From: a virus | Length of the DNA: 52,486 nucleotides | Virus record (IMG/VR): IMGVR_UViG_3300037070_006243 | Location: 1 to 52,486 of that record | Strand: one strand, 5' to 3' | Part shown: piece by piece, positions 14,595 through 21,316 of the stretch | How positions within the stretch are numbered: the stretch's first letter is position 1 | Layout: each line of letters opens with the position of its first letter | Position numbers and translations under genes: made by a program | Notes under the pieces: generated by a model | What the model saw: the letters and a program-made list of their open reading frames with translations, nothing else | Told to the model about the DNA's origin: nothing | The model's database searches: none

Positions 14595-14773
14595 TGATTC
14601 AAATGCGCTACGCCCCGAAAGATCGCCCGATTCTCCTCCACTTCCCAAAAGGATGGATACAGGGAAGATGGCACGGAACGGGATGGTATCCTATTCGCCT
14701 CGATTCCCACGGCTGCGGATGCTGTGCGGAGGAAAACCCCGAACCCGATGGCTGGCAAGAGCTTCCCCAATGA
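14594..14773 (+). CDS. Small Cys-rich protein
   Basis: This 59-residue protein starts at ATG 14594, overlapping the upstream stop. Aromatic and Gly residues dominate (GWIQGRWHGTGWYPIRLD), followed by a CGCC cluster in HGCGCCAEE, a possible metal or disulfide site. Its stop overlaps the next ATG. No family was recognised. Confidence 0.55.
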   Translation: MIQMRYAPKDRPILLHFPKGWIQGRWHGTGWYPIRLDSHGCGCCAEENPEPDGWQELPQ

Positions 14774-14949
14774 AAACCAAAGAAGAACAACACAAAGAGG
14801 CTATATTCTACATCCGCAACCTCGCCCGCATGGATAAAGTGCTGGAAATAATCAGCGAGGCAACCTCTCGCATCTACTACATCGGCCACAACGACGGTGC
14901 TCGAAGCGAAGCGGATTTCCCCCGGTCGAAGGGAGAAATGGGCCAATGA
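14770..14949 (+). CDS. Small early protein, unknown
   Basis: This 59-residue helical charged protein (MKTKEEQHKEAIFYIRNLAR) has ATGA coupling on both sides. No family was recognised. Confidence 0.55.
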   Translation: MKTKEEQHKEAIFYIRNLARMDKVLEIISEATSRIYYIGHNDGARSEADFPRSKGEMGQ

Positions 14950-15122
14950 CCCTCTTCATCGTCCTAACCTACTGCGTTGCCAACCTATGCTACACCGTAG
15001 AACTCCCAACCACCTCCTGCGGCGGCGCACAAACAATCGTCGAAGCCTCAACCTGGCTTTACGCCGCCCACCCGACCGCCACTGTGCAAGATGTGAGGTG
15101 CGCAGTAGGCGAATCACTGTGA
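14946..15122 (+). CDS. Small secreted Cys-rich protein
   Basis: This 58-residue protein has a hydrophobic N-terminus (MTLFIVLTYCVANLCYTVEL) and further cysteines in the mature part (TTSCGGAQ, VRCAVG). It has the same length and general plan as the protein at 11365-11541 (signal-like start, central Ala-rich helix, C-terminal CAV), and the two may be distant paralogues. Export is likely and function unknown. It ends the 12332-15122 block, 17 nt before element B. Confidence 0.55.
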   Translation: MTLFIVLTYCVANLCYTVELPTTSCGGAQTIVEASTWLYAAHPTATVQDVRCAVGESL

Positions 15123-15139
15123 ACGGAGGATGTGTACAC

Positions 15140-15167
15140 ATGCACGCTGCACCCATACACATCCTCC
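15140..15167 (+). promoter_or_regulatory. 28-bp element, copy B
   Basis: TGCAC, TGCACC, then ATACACAT and TCC at the same spacing as the other copies, with 22 of 28 positions identical to copy C. It ends 10 nt before the -35 of the 15178-15206 promoter and points the same way. A further TACACA lies at 15135-15140. Confidence 0.65.
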
Positions 15168-15177
15168 ACGCGCCGCC

Positions 15178-15206
15178 TTGCCTTCCCCGCCCTAACGTGA
15201 TAGGGT
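15178..15206 (+). promoter_or_regulatory. Candidate promoter 1 for 15325 gene
   Basis: TTGCCT (15178-15183), 17 nt, TAGGGT (15201-15206) with an extended -10 TG one base upstream. Layout matches the main early promoter (TTGCAA-17-TAGTGT). Confidence 0.45.
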
Positions 15207-15213
15207 ACATACC

Positions 15214-15235
15214 AAGGCCCAACTACGCCTTTTTC
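15214..15235 (+). terminator. Weak intrinsic terminator or attenuator
   Basis: AAGGC pairs with GCCTT around 8 bases, followed by a T-run (CCTTTTTCT). The 5-bp stem is short. It sits between two candidate promoters, so it could attenuate the upstream one. Confidence 0.35.
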
Positions 15236-15259
15236 TAGCCTGACCCGACGAGATTTTTC

Positions 15260-15288
15260 TTGCCTTTGCCGTGCATATCGACTATCTT
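15260..15288 (+). promoter_or_regulatory. Candidate promoter 2 for 15325 gene
   Basis: TTGCCT (15260-15265), 17 nt, TATCTT (15283-15288), 36 nt before the start codon. Both hexamers are close to the sigma-70 consensus. Confidence 0.5.
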
Positions 15289-15324
15289 TTCCTGACTACC
15301 CTGAAGCCATAACTGGAGCACCCA

Positions 15325-15867
15325 ATGGCATCCTTCAAGTCCTACGGCCGCGCTTTCAACGTCGCCGATCGCTACGCTGCCGGTCACGTCATCAACGACA
15401 ACGAGGCCGGTGTCCTGAACCAGCAGATGGCGGAGATGATCTCTCACCGCCTCCGCAATCAGGTTCTCGTCGACCTCGCCAAGGGCGACACCGTTCCCGA
15501 GGAACTCGCCGCCGACGCCGACGCCTTTGTCGCAGAGGCCGCGGCTTCGTTCGACTTCGGCACCGCCGCCTCCCGCGAAAAGCTTTCTCCGCTGGAGAAG
15601 GAAGCGCGGACCATCGCCGAGCGGCACGTTCTCGAAGCCGTCAAGAGCGCCGGCCTCACCGTCGGCAAGCGCGGAGTCGGGGAAAAGACCGACGACGCCG
15701 GTGTCGTCACTCCCGCCGTCCCGGAAGAGACCGGCGAGGGCATCTACGCCTACTCCACTTTCCGCGCCAAGGTTCGCGAAATCGCGAAGGACCCGGAGGT
15801 CGTCAAGTCGGCCACTTCCGTCCTCGAAGCCCGGAACAAGAAGGGGAAGGTCTCCGTTGCCTTGTAA
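15325..15867 (+). CDS. Phage protein with dedicated promoters, unknown
   Basis: This 180-residue Ala/Glu/Lys-rich protein is predicted mostly helical. It begins MASFKSYGRAFNVADRYAAG and ends with a basic stretch (ARNKKGKVSVAL). I recognise no family. Unlike its neighbours it is a stand-alone gene: two candidate promoters and element B lie upstream, a structured region follows, and GGAG precedes the start. This suggests a separately controlled, perhaps abundant protein. A DNA-binding or replication accessory role is possible since the recombination block follows. Confidence 0.8.
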   Translation: MASFKSYGRAFNVADRYAAGHVINDNEAGVLNQQMAEMISHRLRNQVLVDLAKGDTVPEELAADADAFVAEAAASFDFGTAASREKLSPLEKEARTIAERHVLEAVKSAGLTVGKRGVGEKTDDAGVVTPAVPEETGEGIYAYSTFRAKVREIAKDPEVVKSATSVLEARNKKGKVSVAL

Positions 15868-16022
15868 TTCCGCACCACGCCGCTGTCCGTTTCCTCTCCG
15901 GAACAAGGCGGCGTAACGCGGATGAGCCGTCGTCGTGGTGCACATTTAAAACATGAGCGCGGAAGGCACGGCGGCGGTTCGGGGAGAGGTGAGAAAGCCT
16001 CTCCCCACCCCTCGGAGACAAC
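15868..16022 (+). other. Structured untranslated interval with hairpin 5
   Basis: This 155-nt interval holds long-range arms GCACCACG (15872-15879) and CGTGGTGC (15934-15941), with CGCCG/CGGCG pairing inside, and then hairpin 5: GGGGAGAGG (15981-15989) with CCTCTCCCC (15998-16006), a 9-bp perfect stem with an 8-base loop. There is no U-tract. The next gene starts 17 nt after hairpin 5. Confidence 0.6.
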
Positions 16023-16226
16023 ATGACCGAACTTGAACTCCTCCACATCCTAGGCCGGGCGCATCAATCCGCGCTCGGCATTTGTGTGAAAACCAACTCC
16101 CCCGAACGCCTCCGAGCGAAGCTTTACCCCGTTATGCGGAAGAATAACTTTTCCGGTTTGTCCCTTTCTATCTCCCCCAACGCTGATGAATTATGGATTG
16201 TGAAAAATGAGCCTGACACGGCATAA
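16023..16226 (+). CDS. Small protein, unknown
   Basis: This 67-residue protein (MTELELLHILGRAHQSALGI) has an N-terminal helix, then strands with a basic patch (RLRAKLYPVMRKNN). It may be a small DNA- or RNA-contacting domain, but no family was recognised. It overlaps the RHH-like gene by 20 nt. Confidence 0.6.
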   Translation: MTELELLHILGRAHQSALGICVKTNSPERLRAKLYPVMRKNNFSGLSLSISPNADELWIVKNEPDTA

Positions 16227-16380
16227 CATAGTCCTCTACGACGGGGATATGGAGAAGATGAAGGAGTACTACCCCAACCGGGCCTCCCTCATCATTCGAG
16301 AACTTGTCCGCCGGCATCTAGTCGAGCGCGCATCCAGCGCACCAAACATCGTGATCTCTTTGGAGAAACCAAGTGAGTGA
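16207..16380 (+). CDS. Ribbon-helix-helix-like small regulator
   Basis: This is a 57-residue protein. The order of a short strand (HNIVLYDGD), helix (MEKMKEYYPN), turn (RASLIIRELVRRHL) and a longer second helix resembles the Arc/MetJ ribbon-helix-helix fold, which binds DNA as a dimer through the strand. It is a candidate for one of the palindromes or for the TACACA elements. It overlaps the following gene by 8 nt. The fold call is pattern-based. Confidence 0.5.
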   Translation: MSLTRHNIVLYDGDMEKMKEYYPNRASLIIRELVRRHLVERASSAPNIVISLEKPSE

Positions 16381-16561
16381 CACACCCATCGCCGACATCT
16401 ACAAGATGACCGCGGAAGAGCTAGCCGCGGACCCCACCCACCTCGACCTTCTCATCGCAGACCTCCGGCAGAAGCGGATTAACTTCAACACCGCAGCCAC
16501 CCCGGCGAAGTCGAGCACGAAGATCGCTCAACCGAAGCTTGATCTGAAGATTACGTTATGA
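16373..16561 (+). CDS. Small protein, unknown
   Basis: This is a 62-residue protein with a GTG start at 16373. The helical part (TAEELAADPTHLDLLIADLR) is followed by a basic disordered tail (AKSSTKIAQPKLDLKITL). Its stop overlaps the nuclease start (ATGA). Such small proteins often precede Cas4-like nucleases in phages. Its own role is unknown. Confidence 0.6.
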   Translation: MSDTPIADIYKMTAEELAADPTHLDLLIADLRQKRINFNTAATPAKSSTKIAQPKLDLKITL

Positions 16562-17427
16562 GCCGCTACGGAGAGATGTTCGACGCCTCCGGCGTTCAGA
16601 TGGTGTGGAACTCCCACTCCCTCATGGATGCATCGAAGTGCCTCTACTACTACAAACTATCCGTGATCGACAGCTGGCGCACTTCGGAGGCGAATGACAA
16701 CTTCATCTTCGGCGGAGTCCTCGCCGGATGCTTGGAACATTTCTACCTCCAGCGCAGCGCGGGGATGGATCGGGAAGACGCCATCCGCTCCTCTGTGCTT
16801 AAAGCCATGGTAGAAACCATCGGCTGGGAGTCGAAGCACCACATCAAAGACCGCGGAACGCTTATGCGTACCCTCGTTTGGTACTTCGACCATTGGCGGA
16901 ATGATTTCCCCGTCCTCGTCACGGACGAAGGTCCGGCGGTGGAGAAACTCTTTCGCATTTCCGTGGATAACGGGATCGAGTTCGTCGGCCTGATCGACCG
17001 CGTGATCGAGTACGTCCCCGGTAACTACTACCTCATGGACCAAAAGTCCACCGGGTCTACCCTTTCCTCCTACTTCTTCAACCGCTACAATCCGAACGAT
17101 CAAATCTTCTTCTATTCATGGGCCGGGCGCGCAATCTTTCCCGTCCCTATAGCGGGATTTATAATCGACGCAGCGCAGGTCGCGGTTGGTTTCTCTCGCT
17201 TCGACCGCCACGTCATCGAGTACACCGATGCGCAACTCGATGAATGGTATAATAGTGCCATGCACCATATCGAAGCGGCGCAGGAAGCGGTACGAGATAA
17301 CCACTTCCCCCAACGTTTTACCTCTTGTATGAACTACGGCGGGTGCGAGTTTCGGGAAATATGCAAACGAAGCCCGGAATTCCGCGGGAACTTCTTGAAG
17401 AAAGACTTTGTGCAGGTGAAAGAATAA
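16558..17427 (+). CDS. Cas4/RecB-like PD-(D/E)XK nuclease with Fe-S cysteines
   Basis: This is a 289-residue nuclease. Catalytic residues are visible as D147 in GLIDRV and D161-x-K163 in LMDQKST, the PD-(D/E)XK signature, with an upstream conserved GGVLAGCLEHF helix. C28 plus C257, C263 and C269 are spaced as in Cas4/AddB 4Fe-4S nucleases. Such enzymes resect DNA ends for recombination. It overlaps by one base (TAATG) with the P-loop ATPase, and the candidate ssDNA-binding protein follows: together they look like a single-strand annealing or recombination module. Confidence 0.85.
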   Translation: MSRYGEMFDASGVQMVWNSHSLMDASKCLYYYKLSVIDSWRTSEANDNFIFGGVLAGCLEHFYLQRSAGMDREDAIRSSVLKAMVETIGWESKHHIKDRGTLMRTLVWYFDHWRNDFPVLVTDEGPAVEKLFRISVDNGIEFVGLIDRVIEYVPGNYYLMDQKSTGSTLSSYFFNRYNPNDQIFFYSWAGRAIFPVPIAGFIIDAAQVAVGFSRFDRHVIEYTDAQLDEWYNSAMHHIEAAQEAVRDNHFPQRFTSCMNYGGCEFREICKRSPEFRGNFLKKDFVQVKE

Positions 17428-18278
17428 TGGGCACCCTCCGCCAAGCCGCCGCCGACTCCGTTCCTCTCGCGAAGCTTTTCGTAATCGGGGACACCAAGTC
17501 CGGCAAAACCACCCTTCTTCTCGACCTCATCCTCGGAGGTTACTTCGTCCATGTCGTTGACGTTGACTGTAAGATATATCCCTCCTACCTATATCAGCGG
17601 ATACTTGCGACTGGTAAACCCGAACTTCTTGACCGACTCGACTTCGTTCAATACCGGGACGAGTATATCATGGACCCGATCGAGGGATCGGTCCCAAAGC
17701 ATCCCGCCGTCGCGTTTGAGCGAGTCACCGCTATCACCACAAAATGGGAGGATGGAACTCGTCCGTGTGAGTGGGGGCCAAACCACGTCTTCGTCGTAGA
17801 TACGCTGAACAGGCTCTCCGACGCCGCCTTCGCAAAGAACTATCTCCTCATCAAAAACTCCAACAAAGACCACAAGGTAAACGACATGCGGCAGGTCTAC
17901 AAAGCCGCGCAAATGTCTATCGAGCGCTACATCGCAGGACTTTGGTCCGACAAGTTCAACACTAACGTTGTCATCCTCTCCCATATCAAGGACGTGGACC
18001 TGGAGTTCACCGTCACTCGCGACGGCCAGAAAGTCGCGACAAAAACCAAGGGTTTCCCCGCCACCGTTGGCAACGCCCTCTCCCAAACTATCGGCGGGTA
18101 CACTAACGATCTATTCCAGATCGAGATATCCGGCCACGGTCCTTCGGAGAAGCGCATGATCCGCACCCAACCAAACCCGCGGACGGAGGTCGGTTCCTCC
18201 CTCGTCGGCCTTCCCCCGCAAATCCCCTCCGAAGGAGGACTTCTCACCATATTCAAAAAACTCCGCGGCGAAGTATAG
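17427..18278 (+). CDS. P-loop recombination ATPase (Sak4/AAA_24-like)
   Basis: This is a 283-residue RecA-fold ATPase. Walker A GDTKSGKTT is at 21-29, with a hydrophobic Walker B strand HVFVVDTLNRLSD at about 143-155 and a later strand NVVILSHIKDVD, the usual sensor strand. Size and neighbours match Sak4-type phage recombinases that act with an ssDNA-binding protein. The ATG at 17427 overlaps the nuclease stop. The frame is open for 34 codons further upstream, but that part lies over the nuclease C-terminus. Confidence 0.75.
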   Translation: MGTLRQAAADSVPLAKLFVIGDTKSGKTTLLLDLILGGYFVHVVDVDCKIYPSYLYQRILATGKPELLDRLDFVQYRDEYIMDPIEGSVPKHPAVAFERVTAITTKWEDGTRPCEWGPNHVFVVDTLNRLSDAAFAKNYLLIKNSNKDHKVNDMRQVYKAAQMSIERYIAGLWSDKFNTNVVILSHIKDVDLEFTVTRDGQKVATKTKGFPATVGNALSQTIGGYTNDLFQIEISGHGPSEKRMIRTQPNPRTEVGSSLVGLPPQIPSEGGLLTIFKKLRGEV

Positions 18279-18294
18279 ATTAGGTCATTTGACC
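18252..18294 (+). promoter_or_regulatory. Candidate promoter and palindrome before SSB-like gene
   Basis: TTCAAA (18252-18257), 16 nt, TATAGA (18274-18279), then the palindrome GGTCATTTGACC (18283-18294) at the expected transcription start. Promoter strength is modest. The palindrome position resembles the operator at 7721-7735. Confidence 0.35.
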
Positions 18295-18318
18295 ACACCA
18301 CAACCACAGGAAAGACTC

Positions 18319-18813
18319 ATGGACTTCAACACAATCGCCAATGTTTCCGTCTCCGAAGTCGAGCCGCCGAAGGAACTGCCCGCTGGAACCTACATCTGGT
18401 CCGTCGACCAGCTCCCCGAGCAGAAGGCAACCGCCAAGGGTAACGGTATCATGGTGAACTTTCGCCTGAAGCTCGTCGCCCCGGCGGACCCGTTCGAGAA
18501 CCCCGTTGGTCTCGAAGAGTACGGCAACCCGGTCGGCGAGGTTCGCACCGTCGGTTTCTACTACCCGGAGGTAAAGCCCGACGACATGACCGACGACGCC
18601 TTCGAGCGCAGGCAGAAGGGAGCCTACACCGACATCGTGGACTTCCTCACCTCGACCCTTCGCGTGGAGACTTCCGAGTCGTTGATGGAAATGCTCCAGG
18701 CGTCGCTCTACGCCCAGTGCCTCGGAACGATCAAGCACGTTCCGGCGCATAACAACCCGAAGAAGCTCGTCGCGGACCTCCGCGGCAGCGACTGCGCGCC
18801 TCTCGAGGCCTGA
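18319..18813 (+). CDS. Candidate ssDNA-binding protein (recombination block)
   Basis: This is a 164-residue protein. The ATG at 18319 follows AGGAAAG. An ATG-like start at 18289 lies in the palindrome and lacks a site. It begins MDFNTIANVSVSEVEPPKEL and continues with PAGTYIWSVDQ and VNFRLKLVAP, a strand pattern typical of DUF669-like phage ssDNA-binding proteins that accompany Sak4 ATPases. The C-terminal half is mixed. Assignment rests on context and pattern. A perfect 10-bp hairpin follows the stop. Confidence 0.6.
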   Translation: MDFNTIANVSVSEVEPPKELPAGTYIWSVDQLPEQKATAKGNGIMVNFRLKLVAPADPFENPVGLEEYGNPVGEVRTVGFYYPEVKPDDMTDDAFERRQKGAYTDIVDFLTSTLRVETSESLMEMLQASLYAQCLGTIKHVPAHNNPKKLVADLRGSDCAPLEA

Positions 18814-18820
18814 TCCACTT

Positions 18821-18851
18821 TAGGTGGCCCTGGAGGTTCTGGGGCCACCTA
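18821..18851 (+). other. Intergenic hairpin 6
   Basis: TAGGTGGCCC and GGGCCACCTA form a perfect 10-bp stem with an 11-base loop, 7 nt after the stop of the candidate SSB gene. No U-tract follows, so it is more likely an mRNA 3'-end stabiliser or pause than a full terminator. Confidence 0.6.
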
Positions 18852-18881
18852 GCGGGGAACAGGGGTAAACCAAAAGGGACT

Positions 18882-19337
18882 ATGATGAAACTTCTTCTAT
18901 CCACCACCATCGCCTTTGCCATTGCCACCTCCGCCTTTGCCTACGATCAGGGAGACAGCAGGGCGGACGGATTTGACTCAAACACAAAAACCACTCGCGG
19001 ATACGACGGGGTTTCTAACTTCTACGGAGGTCGTGGTTGGGAACACCCCCAACGTCCCGGCCAGATGTGGGATAAGAGCAACAACCCCGTCCGTGTACGT
19101 AGCAGTGGAAAATGGCACCTCGCGTGGAATCCAGATACCGGGCGAGTTGCGTGGTTCCACGGCTTCGTCGACGAGGTAACATCGACCGAGTACCGCCGCC
19201 TCCTTCGCCTCGGTGAGCACCCCACCCACGGGCGGTTGAGGCAACTTAATAACGCTACAAGCGACTGGAATGCGGCCTACACCGTCAATTATGGATCGTT
19301 GCAGGACGCCACCAACGGTTGCGGTAACTGTCAGTGA
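18882..19337 (+). CDS. Secreted protein, unknown
   Basis: This 151-residue protein has a clear signal peptide (MMKLLLSTTIAFAIATSAFA, cleavage after AFA at 20). The mature part is rich in Trp, Gly, Asn and Asp, with NFYGGRGWEHPQRPG and GKWHLAWNPDTGRVAW, and ends with a CGNC pair. It is presumably periplasmic in the infected cell. No enzymatic motif was recognised. It could act on the envelope or on superinfecting phage, but this is speculation. The next gene starts inside its stop (GTGA). Confidence 0.7.
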   Translation: MMKLLLSTTIAFAIATSAFAYDQGDSRADGFDSNTKTTRGYDGVSNFYGGRGWEHPQRPGQMWDKSNNPVRVRSSGKWHLAWNPDTGRVAWFHGFVDEVTSTEYRRLLRLGEHPTHGRLRQLNNATSDWNAAYTVNYGSLQDATNGCGNCQ

Positions 19338-19639
19338 AATCCAAGGGTATCTCCCTCGCCATCCGCTCCGCCAAAGGTACGCTAACCAAGGCGGAAATAG
19401 CGGCGGCGACGGGAGGTACCCTCCACGGCGTTAATATTGCAGCGGTTAGGTTACGGAAAAAGGGATTTGTTATTAACTTTAAACGGCCAGATTTTATCAT
19501 GGATCAAATACAGAGGCTCGCCGACGGCACACTCACGCAAAGAGAGATCGCGGAAACTGTTGGGACCTCCTACATCTACGTGCGCGTAGCGCTTCATCAT
19601 CTACGAAACAAGGGAGAGAAGGTTTATGTTAAATATTAG
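19334..19639 (+). CDS. Tandem helix-turn-helix protein
   Basis: This is a 101-residue basic protein with a GTG start at 19334. Two similar units are visible: LTKAEIAAATGGTLHGVNIA with RLRKKGFVI, and LTQREIAETVGTSYIYVRVA with HLRNKGEKV. Each has the (LTxxEIA..)-turn-recognition helix-(xLRxKG) wing layout of winged or simple HTH units, so this looks like an internal duplication. It is a DNA-binding regulator candidate. No partner site is known; the promoter palindromes are candidates. Confidence 0.65.
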   Translation: MKSKGISLAIRSAKGTLTKAEIAAATGGTLHGVNIAAVRLRKKGFVINFKRPDFIMDQIQRLADGTLTQREIAETVGTSYIYVRVALHHLRNKGEKVYVKY

Positions 19640-19648
19640 GAGGTTTAG

Positions 19649-19939
19649 ATGACCGACAGAGACGCCCTGATCGAGGCGGTAGCGCGGGCGATTTTCAATT
19701 CAATCTTTGAAGATGACGCTGGCGATTTCGACAGGGCCGAGACCGATTGGCAAGAACAGGCAAGGCGCGAAGCCAACGCCGCCCTCTCCGCCCTCGCTGC
19801 CCACGGGCCGACAGAGGCGATGGTGGAAGAAATGTACGATAACCTGCCGTTTGGCAACGCTGGGCGGCGCGAAATCCGCGAAGGTTTGGCCATCGCTCTC
19901 TCCACCCTCGCCCAGCCGGGAGGCTCCGATGACAAGTGA
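19649..19939 (+). CDS. Small phage protein, unknown
   Basis: This is a 96-residue protein with AGGAGG before ATG 19649. It has helical acidic segments (RDALIEAVARAIFNSIFEDD and REANAALSALAAHGPTEAM). Proteins of this pattern with VEEMYD and IREGL helices are common in alphaproteobacterial phages, without known function. Its 3' end overlaps the next gene by 11 nt. Confidence 0.65.
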   Translation: MTDRDALIEAVARAIFNSIFEDDAGDFDRAETDWQEQARREANAALSALAAHGPTEAMVEEMYDNLPFGNAGRREIREGLAIALSTLAQPGGSDDK

Positions 19940-20540
19940 GGCACCAGAGCGCATCTTAGTGGACACGAACCACGAGGATTTCGGCGTGAGCGTTGCCTAC
20001 AGGCAAGCTGCGCCGCACTCCATCGAAGAGTTCGCGCTGACCGAATACATCCGCGCCGACCTATGCGGCCCATCCCCCGTAGCCGACGAGTGCTATTTCC
20101 AAGGCACGTTCCAGGTGAACGATCACTTCAAGCGCACAGCAGACGAGCCGCGAGAGGCTGCCGAGCATCCGCTCGAATGGGACTTACCCGTAGCCAAAGA
20201 GCAGGAGGCGGTGGAGGCGCTGCGAAAAGCTGATTGGGCGCTACAACCATTCTCCGACTGTGTGATCGACCCAAGCGGCTGTGAGCCTCAGGTGCTTGAG
20301 ACAAAGAGCGCCTTGAGCGACCAGCGGTTTTTCGATGCACGCAACGCTTACCGAGCAGTCCGCGCCGCCCTCCGCGCCCTCAACAGGGGACCGCGAGAGA
20401 CGGAGATCACCGACGAAATGGTGGAGCGGGCTAAGGTTGCGCTCAACGAGACTTGGCGCACGGCCCCGATCTACATGGACGCGACCGAGATTGCCCGAGC
20501 GGTCCTCAGCGCCGCCCTGTCCAAGGAGACGAAGCCATGA
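19929..20540 (+). CDS. Phage protein, unknown
   Basis: This is a 203-residue protein with ATG at 19929 inside the previous gene. The N-terminal part (MTSEAPERILVDTNHEDFGV) resembles short phage modules that carry a strand pair, then YIRADLC. The C-terminal third repeats the helical pattern of the preceding protein (ITDEMVERAKVALNETWR and TEIARAVLSAALSKE), as if the two share a module. No function is known. Confidence 0.6.
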   Translation: MTSEAPERILVDTNHEDFGVSVAYRQAAPHSIEEFALTEYIRADLCGPSPVADECYFQGTFQVNDHFKRTADEPREAAEHPLEWDLPVAKEQEAVEALRKADWALQPFSDCVIDPSGCEPQVLETKSALSDQRFFDARNAYRAVRAALRALNRGPRETEITDEMVERAKVALNETWRTAPIYMDATEIARAVLSAALSKETKP

Positions 20541-20929
20541 GCGCCCTTGTCGAACGCCTCCGTCAGCAATTGGAGATTGACTTCAAGTATGTCGATCTGA
20601 ACCTCTTCACGAAAGCTGCCGACCACATCACGACCGTCGAGGCCGAGCGCGACGAGGCGTTGAAGGAGGTCGAACGGTTGCGGGAAGACAGCGCCGAGAC
20701 ACTGGCGATGTTCCACGCGCGAGCTGAGTCAAACACCGGGGCGATCGCCGCCCTCACCGCCCGCCTCGAAGCAGCGGAGGCGGCACTTCGCCCGTTTGCG
20801 AATGAGGCGGACAACCTTCACGGCTACCGAGACAACCAAAACAACGGAGAACTGATCTTTCACATCTGCGTCGGTGACTTCCGCCGTGCCCGCGCCGCCC
20901 TCACCCAGCCTGCCACGCCAACGGAGTAG
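20537..20929 (+). CDS. Coiled-coil phage protein, unknown
   Basis: This is a 130-residue protein. Residues 30-85 form a strong coiled coil (TTVEAERDEALKEVERLRED continuing into ARLEAAEAALRPFANEAD). A short C-terminal segment ends ALTQPATP, the same type of ending as in the preceding and following proteins. ATGA coupling to the upstream gene. The role is unknown; these are common in phages near MazG genes. Confidence 0.6.
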   Translation: MSALVERLRQQLEIDFKYVDLNLFTKAADHITTVEAERDEALKEVERLREDSAETLAMFHARAESNTGAIAALTARLEAAEAALRPFANEADNLHGYRDNQNNGELIFHICVGDFRRARAALTQPATPTE

Positions 20930-20935
20930 AACCCC

Positions 20936-21316
20936 ATGCGCTTTCAGGATTTCAGCACCGCAAACCGCCGCCGCTGCGAGGCCGCAGTCGGCTTCAATCA
21001 CCCGCTCGCCAGATGGTCAACGTCCGACTGGTTCACCGCCGTCGTGGGAGAACTCGGCGAGGCTGCCAACATCGCGAAGAAGCTGAACCGTGTGCGCGAC
21101 GGCATCCCCGGCAACGATCAGACGCCAGACGAGTTGCGGGCCGCCCTCGCCGACGAGATCGCCGACACGTTCATCTATCTGGACTTGCTGGCGCAGTCGG
21201 AAGGCATCGACCTCGCGGCTGCGATTGTCGCGAAGTTCGACCGCACGTCGGCGAAGATCGGCTATCCCATGGCCCTCACCCCGCCTGCCACGGAGACGCC
21301 GGATGCCCAGCGGTAA
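20936..21316 (+). CDS. MazG-like nucleotide pyrophosphohydrolase
   Basis: This is a 126-residue MazG-fold enzyme. The metal-binding set is E39 and E42 in VVGELGEAAN and E74 and D77 in ADEIADTFIYLDLLA, matching ExxE...ExxD. Such proteins hydrolyse NTPs or dNTPs to NMPs and can alter (p)ppGpp or modified nucleotide pools during infection. The gene overlaps the ParB-methyltransferase by 14 nt. Confidence 0.85.
   Translation: MRFQDFSTANRRRCEAAVGFNHPLARWSTSDWFTAVVGELGEAANIAKKLNRVRDGIPGNDQTPDELRAALADEIADTFIYLDLLAQSEGIDLAAAIVAKFDRTSAKIGYPMALTPPATETPDAQR

Larger units (their letters stand above)
15123..15324. other. Regulatory interval before 15325 gene
   Basis: This 202-nt non-coding interval contains element B, two promoters with 17-nt spacers and, between them, a short hairpin with a T-run. 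It isolates the 15325-15867 gene from the upstream block and gives it its own expression control. Confidence 0.65.
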
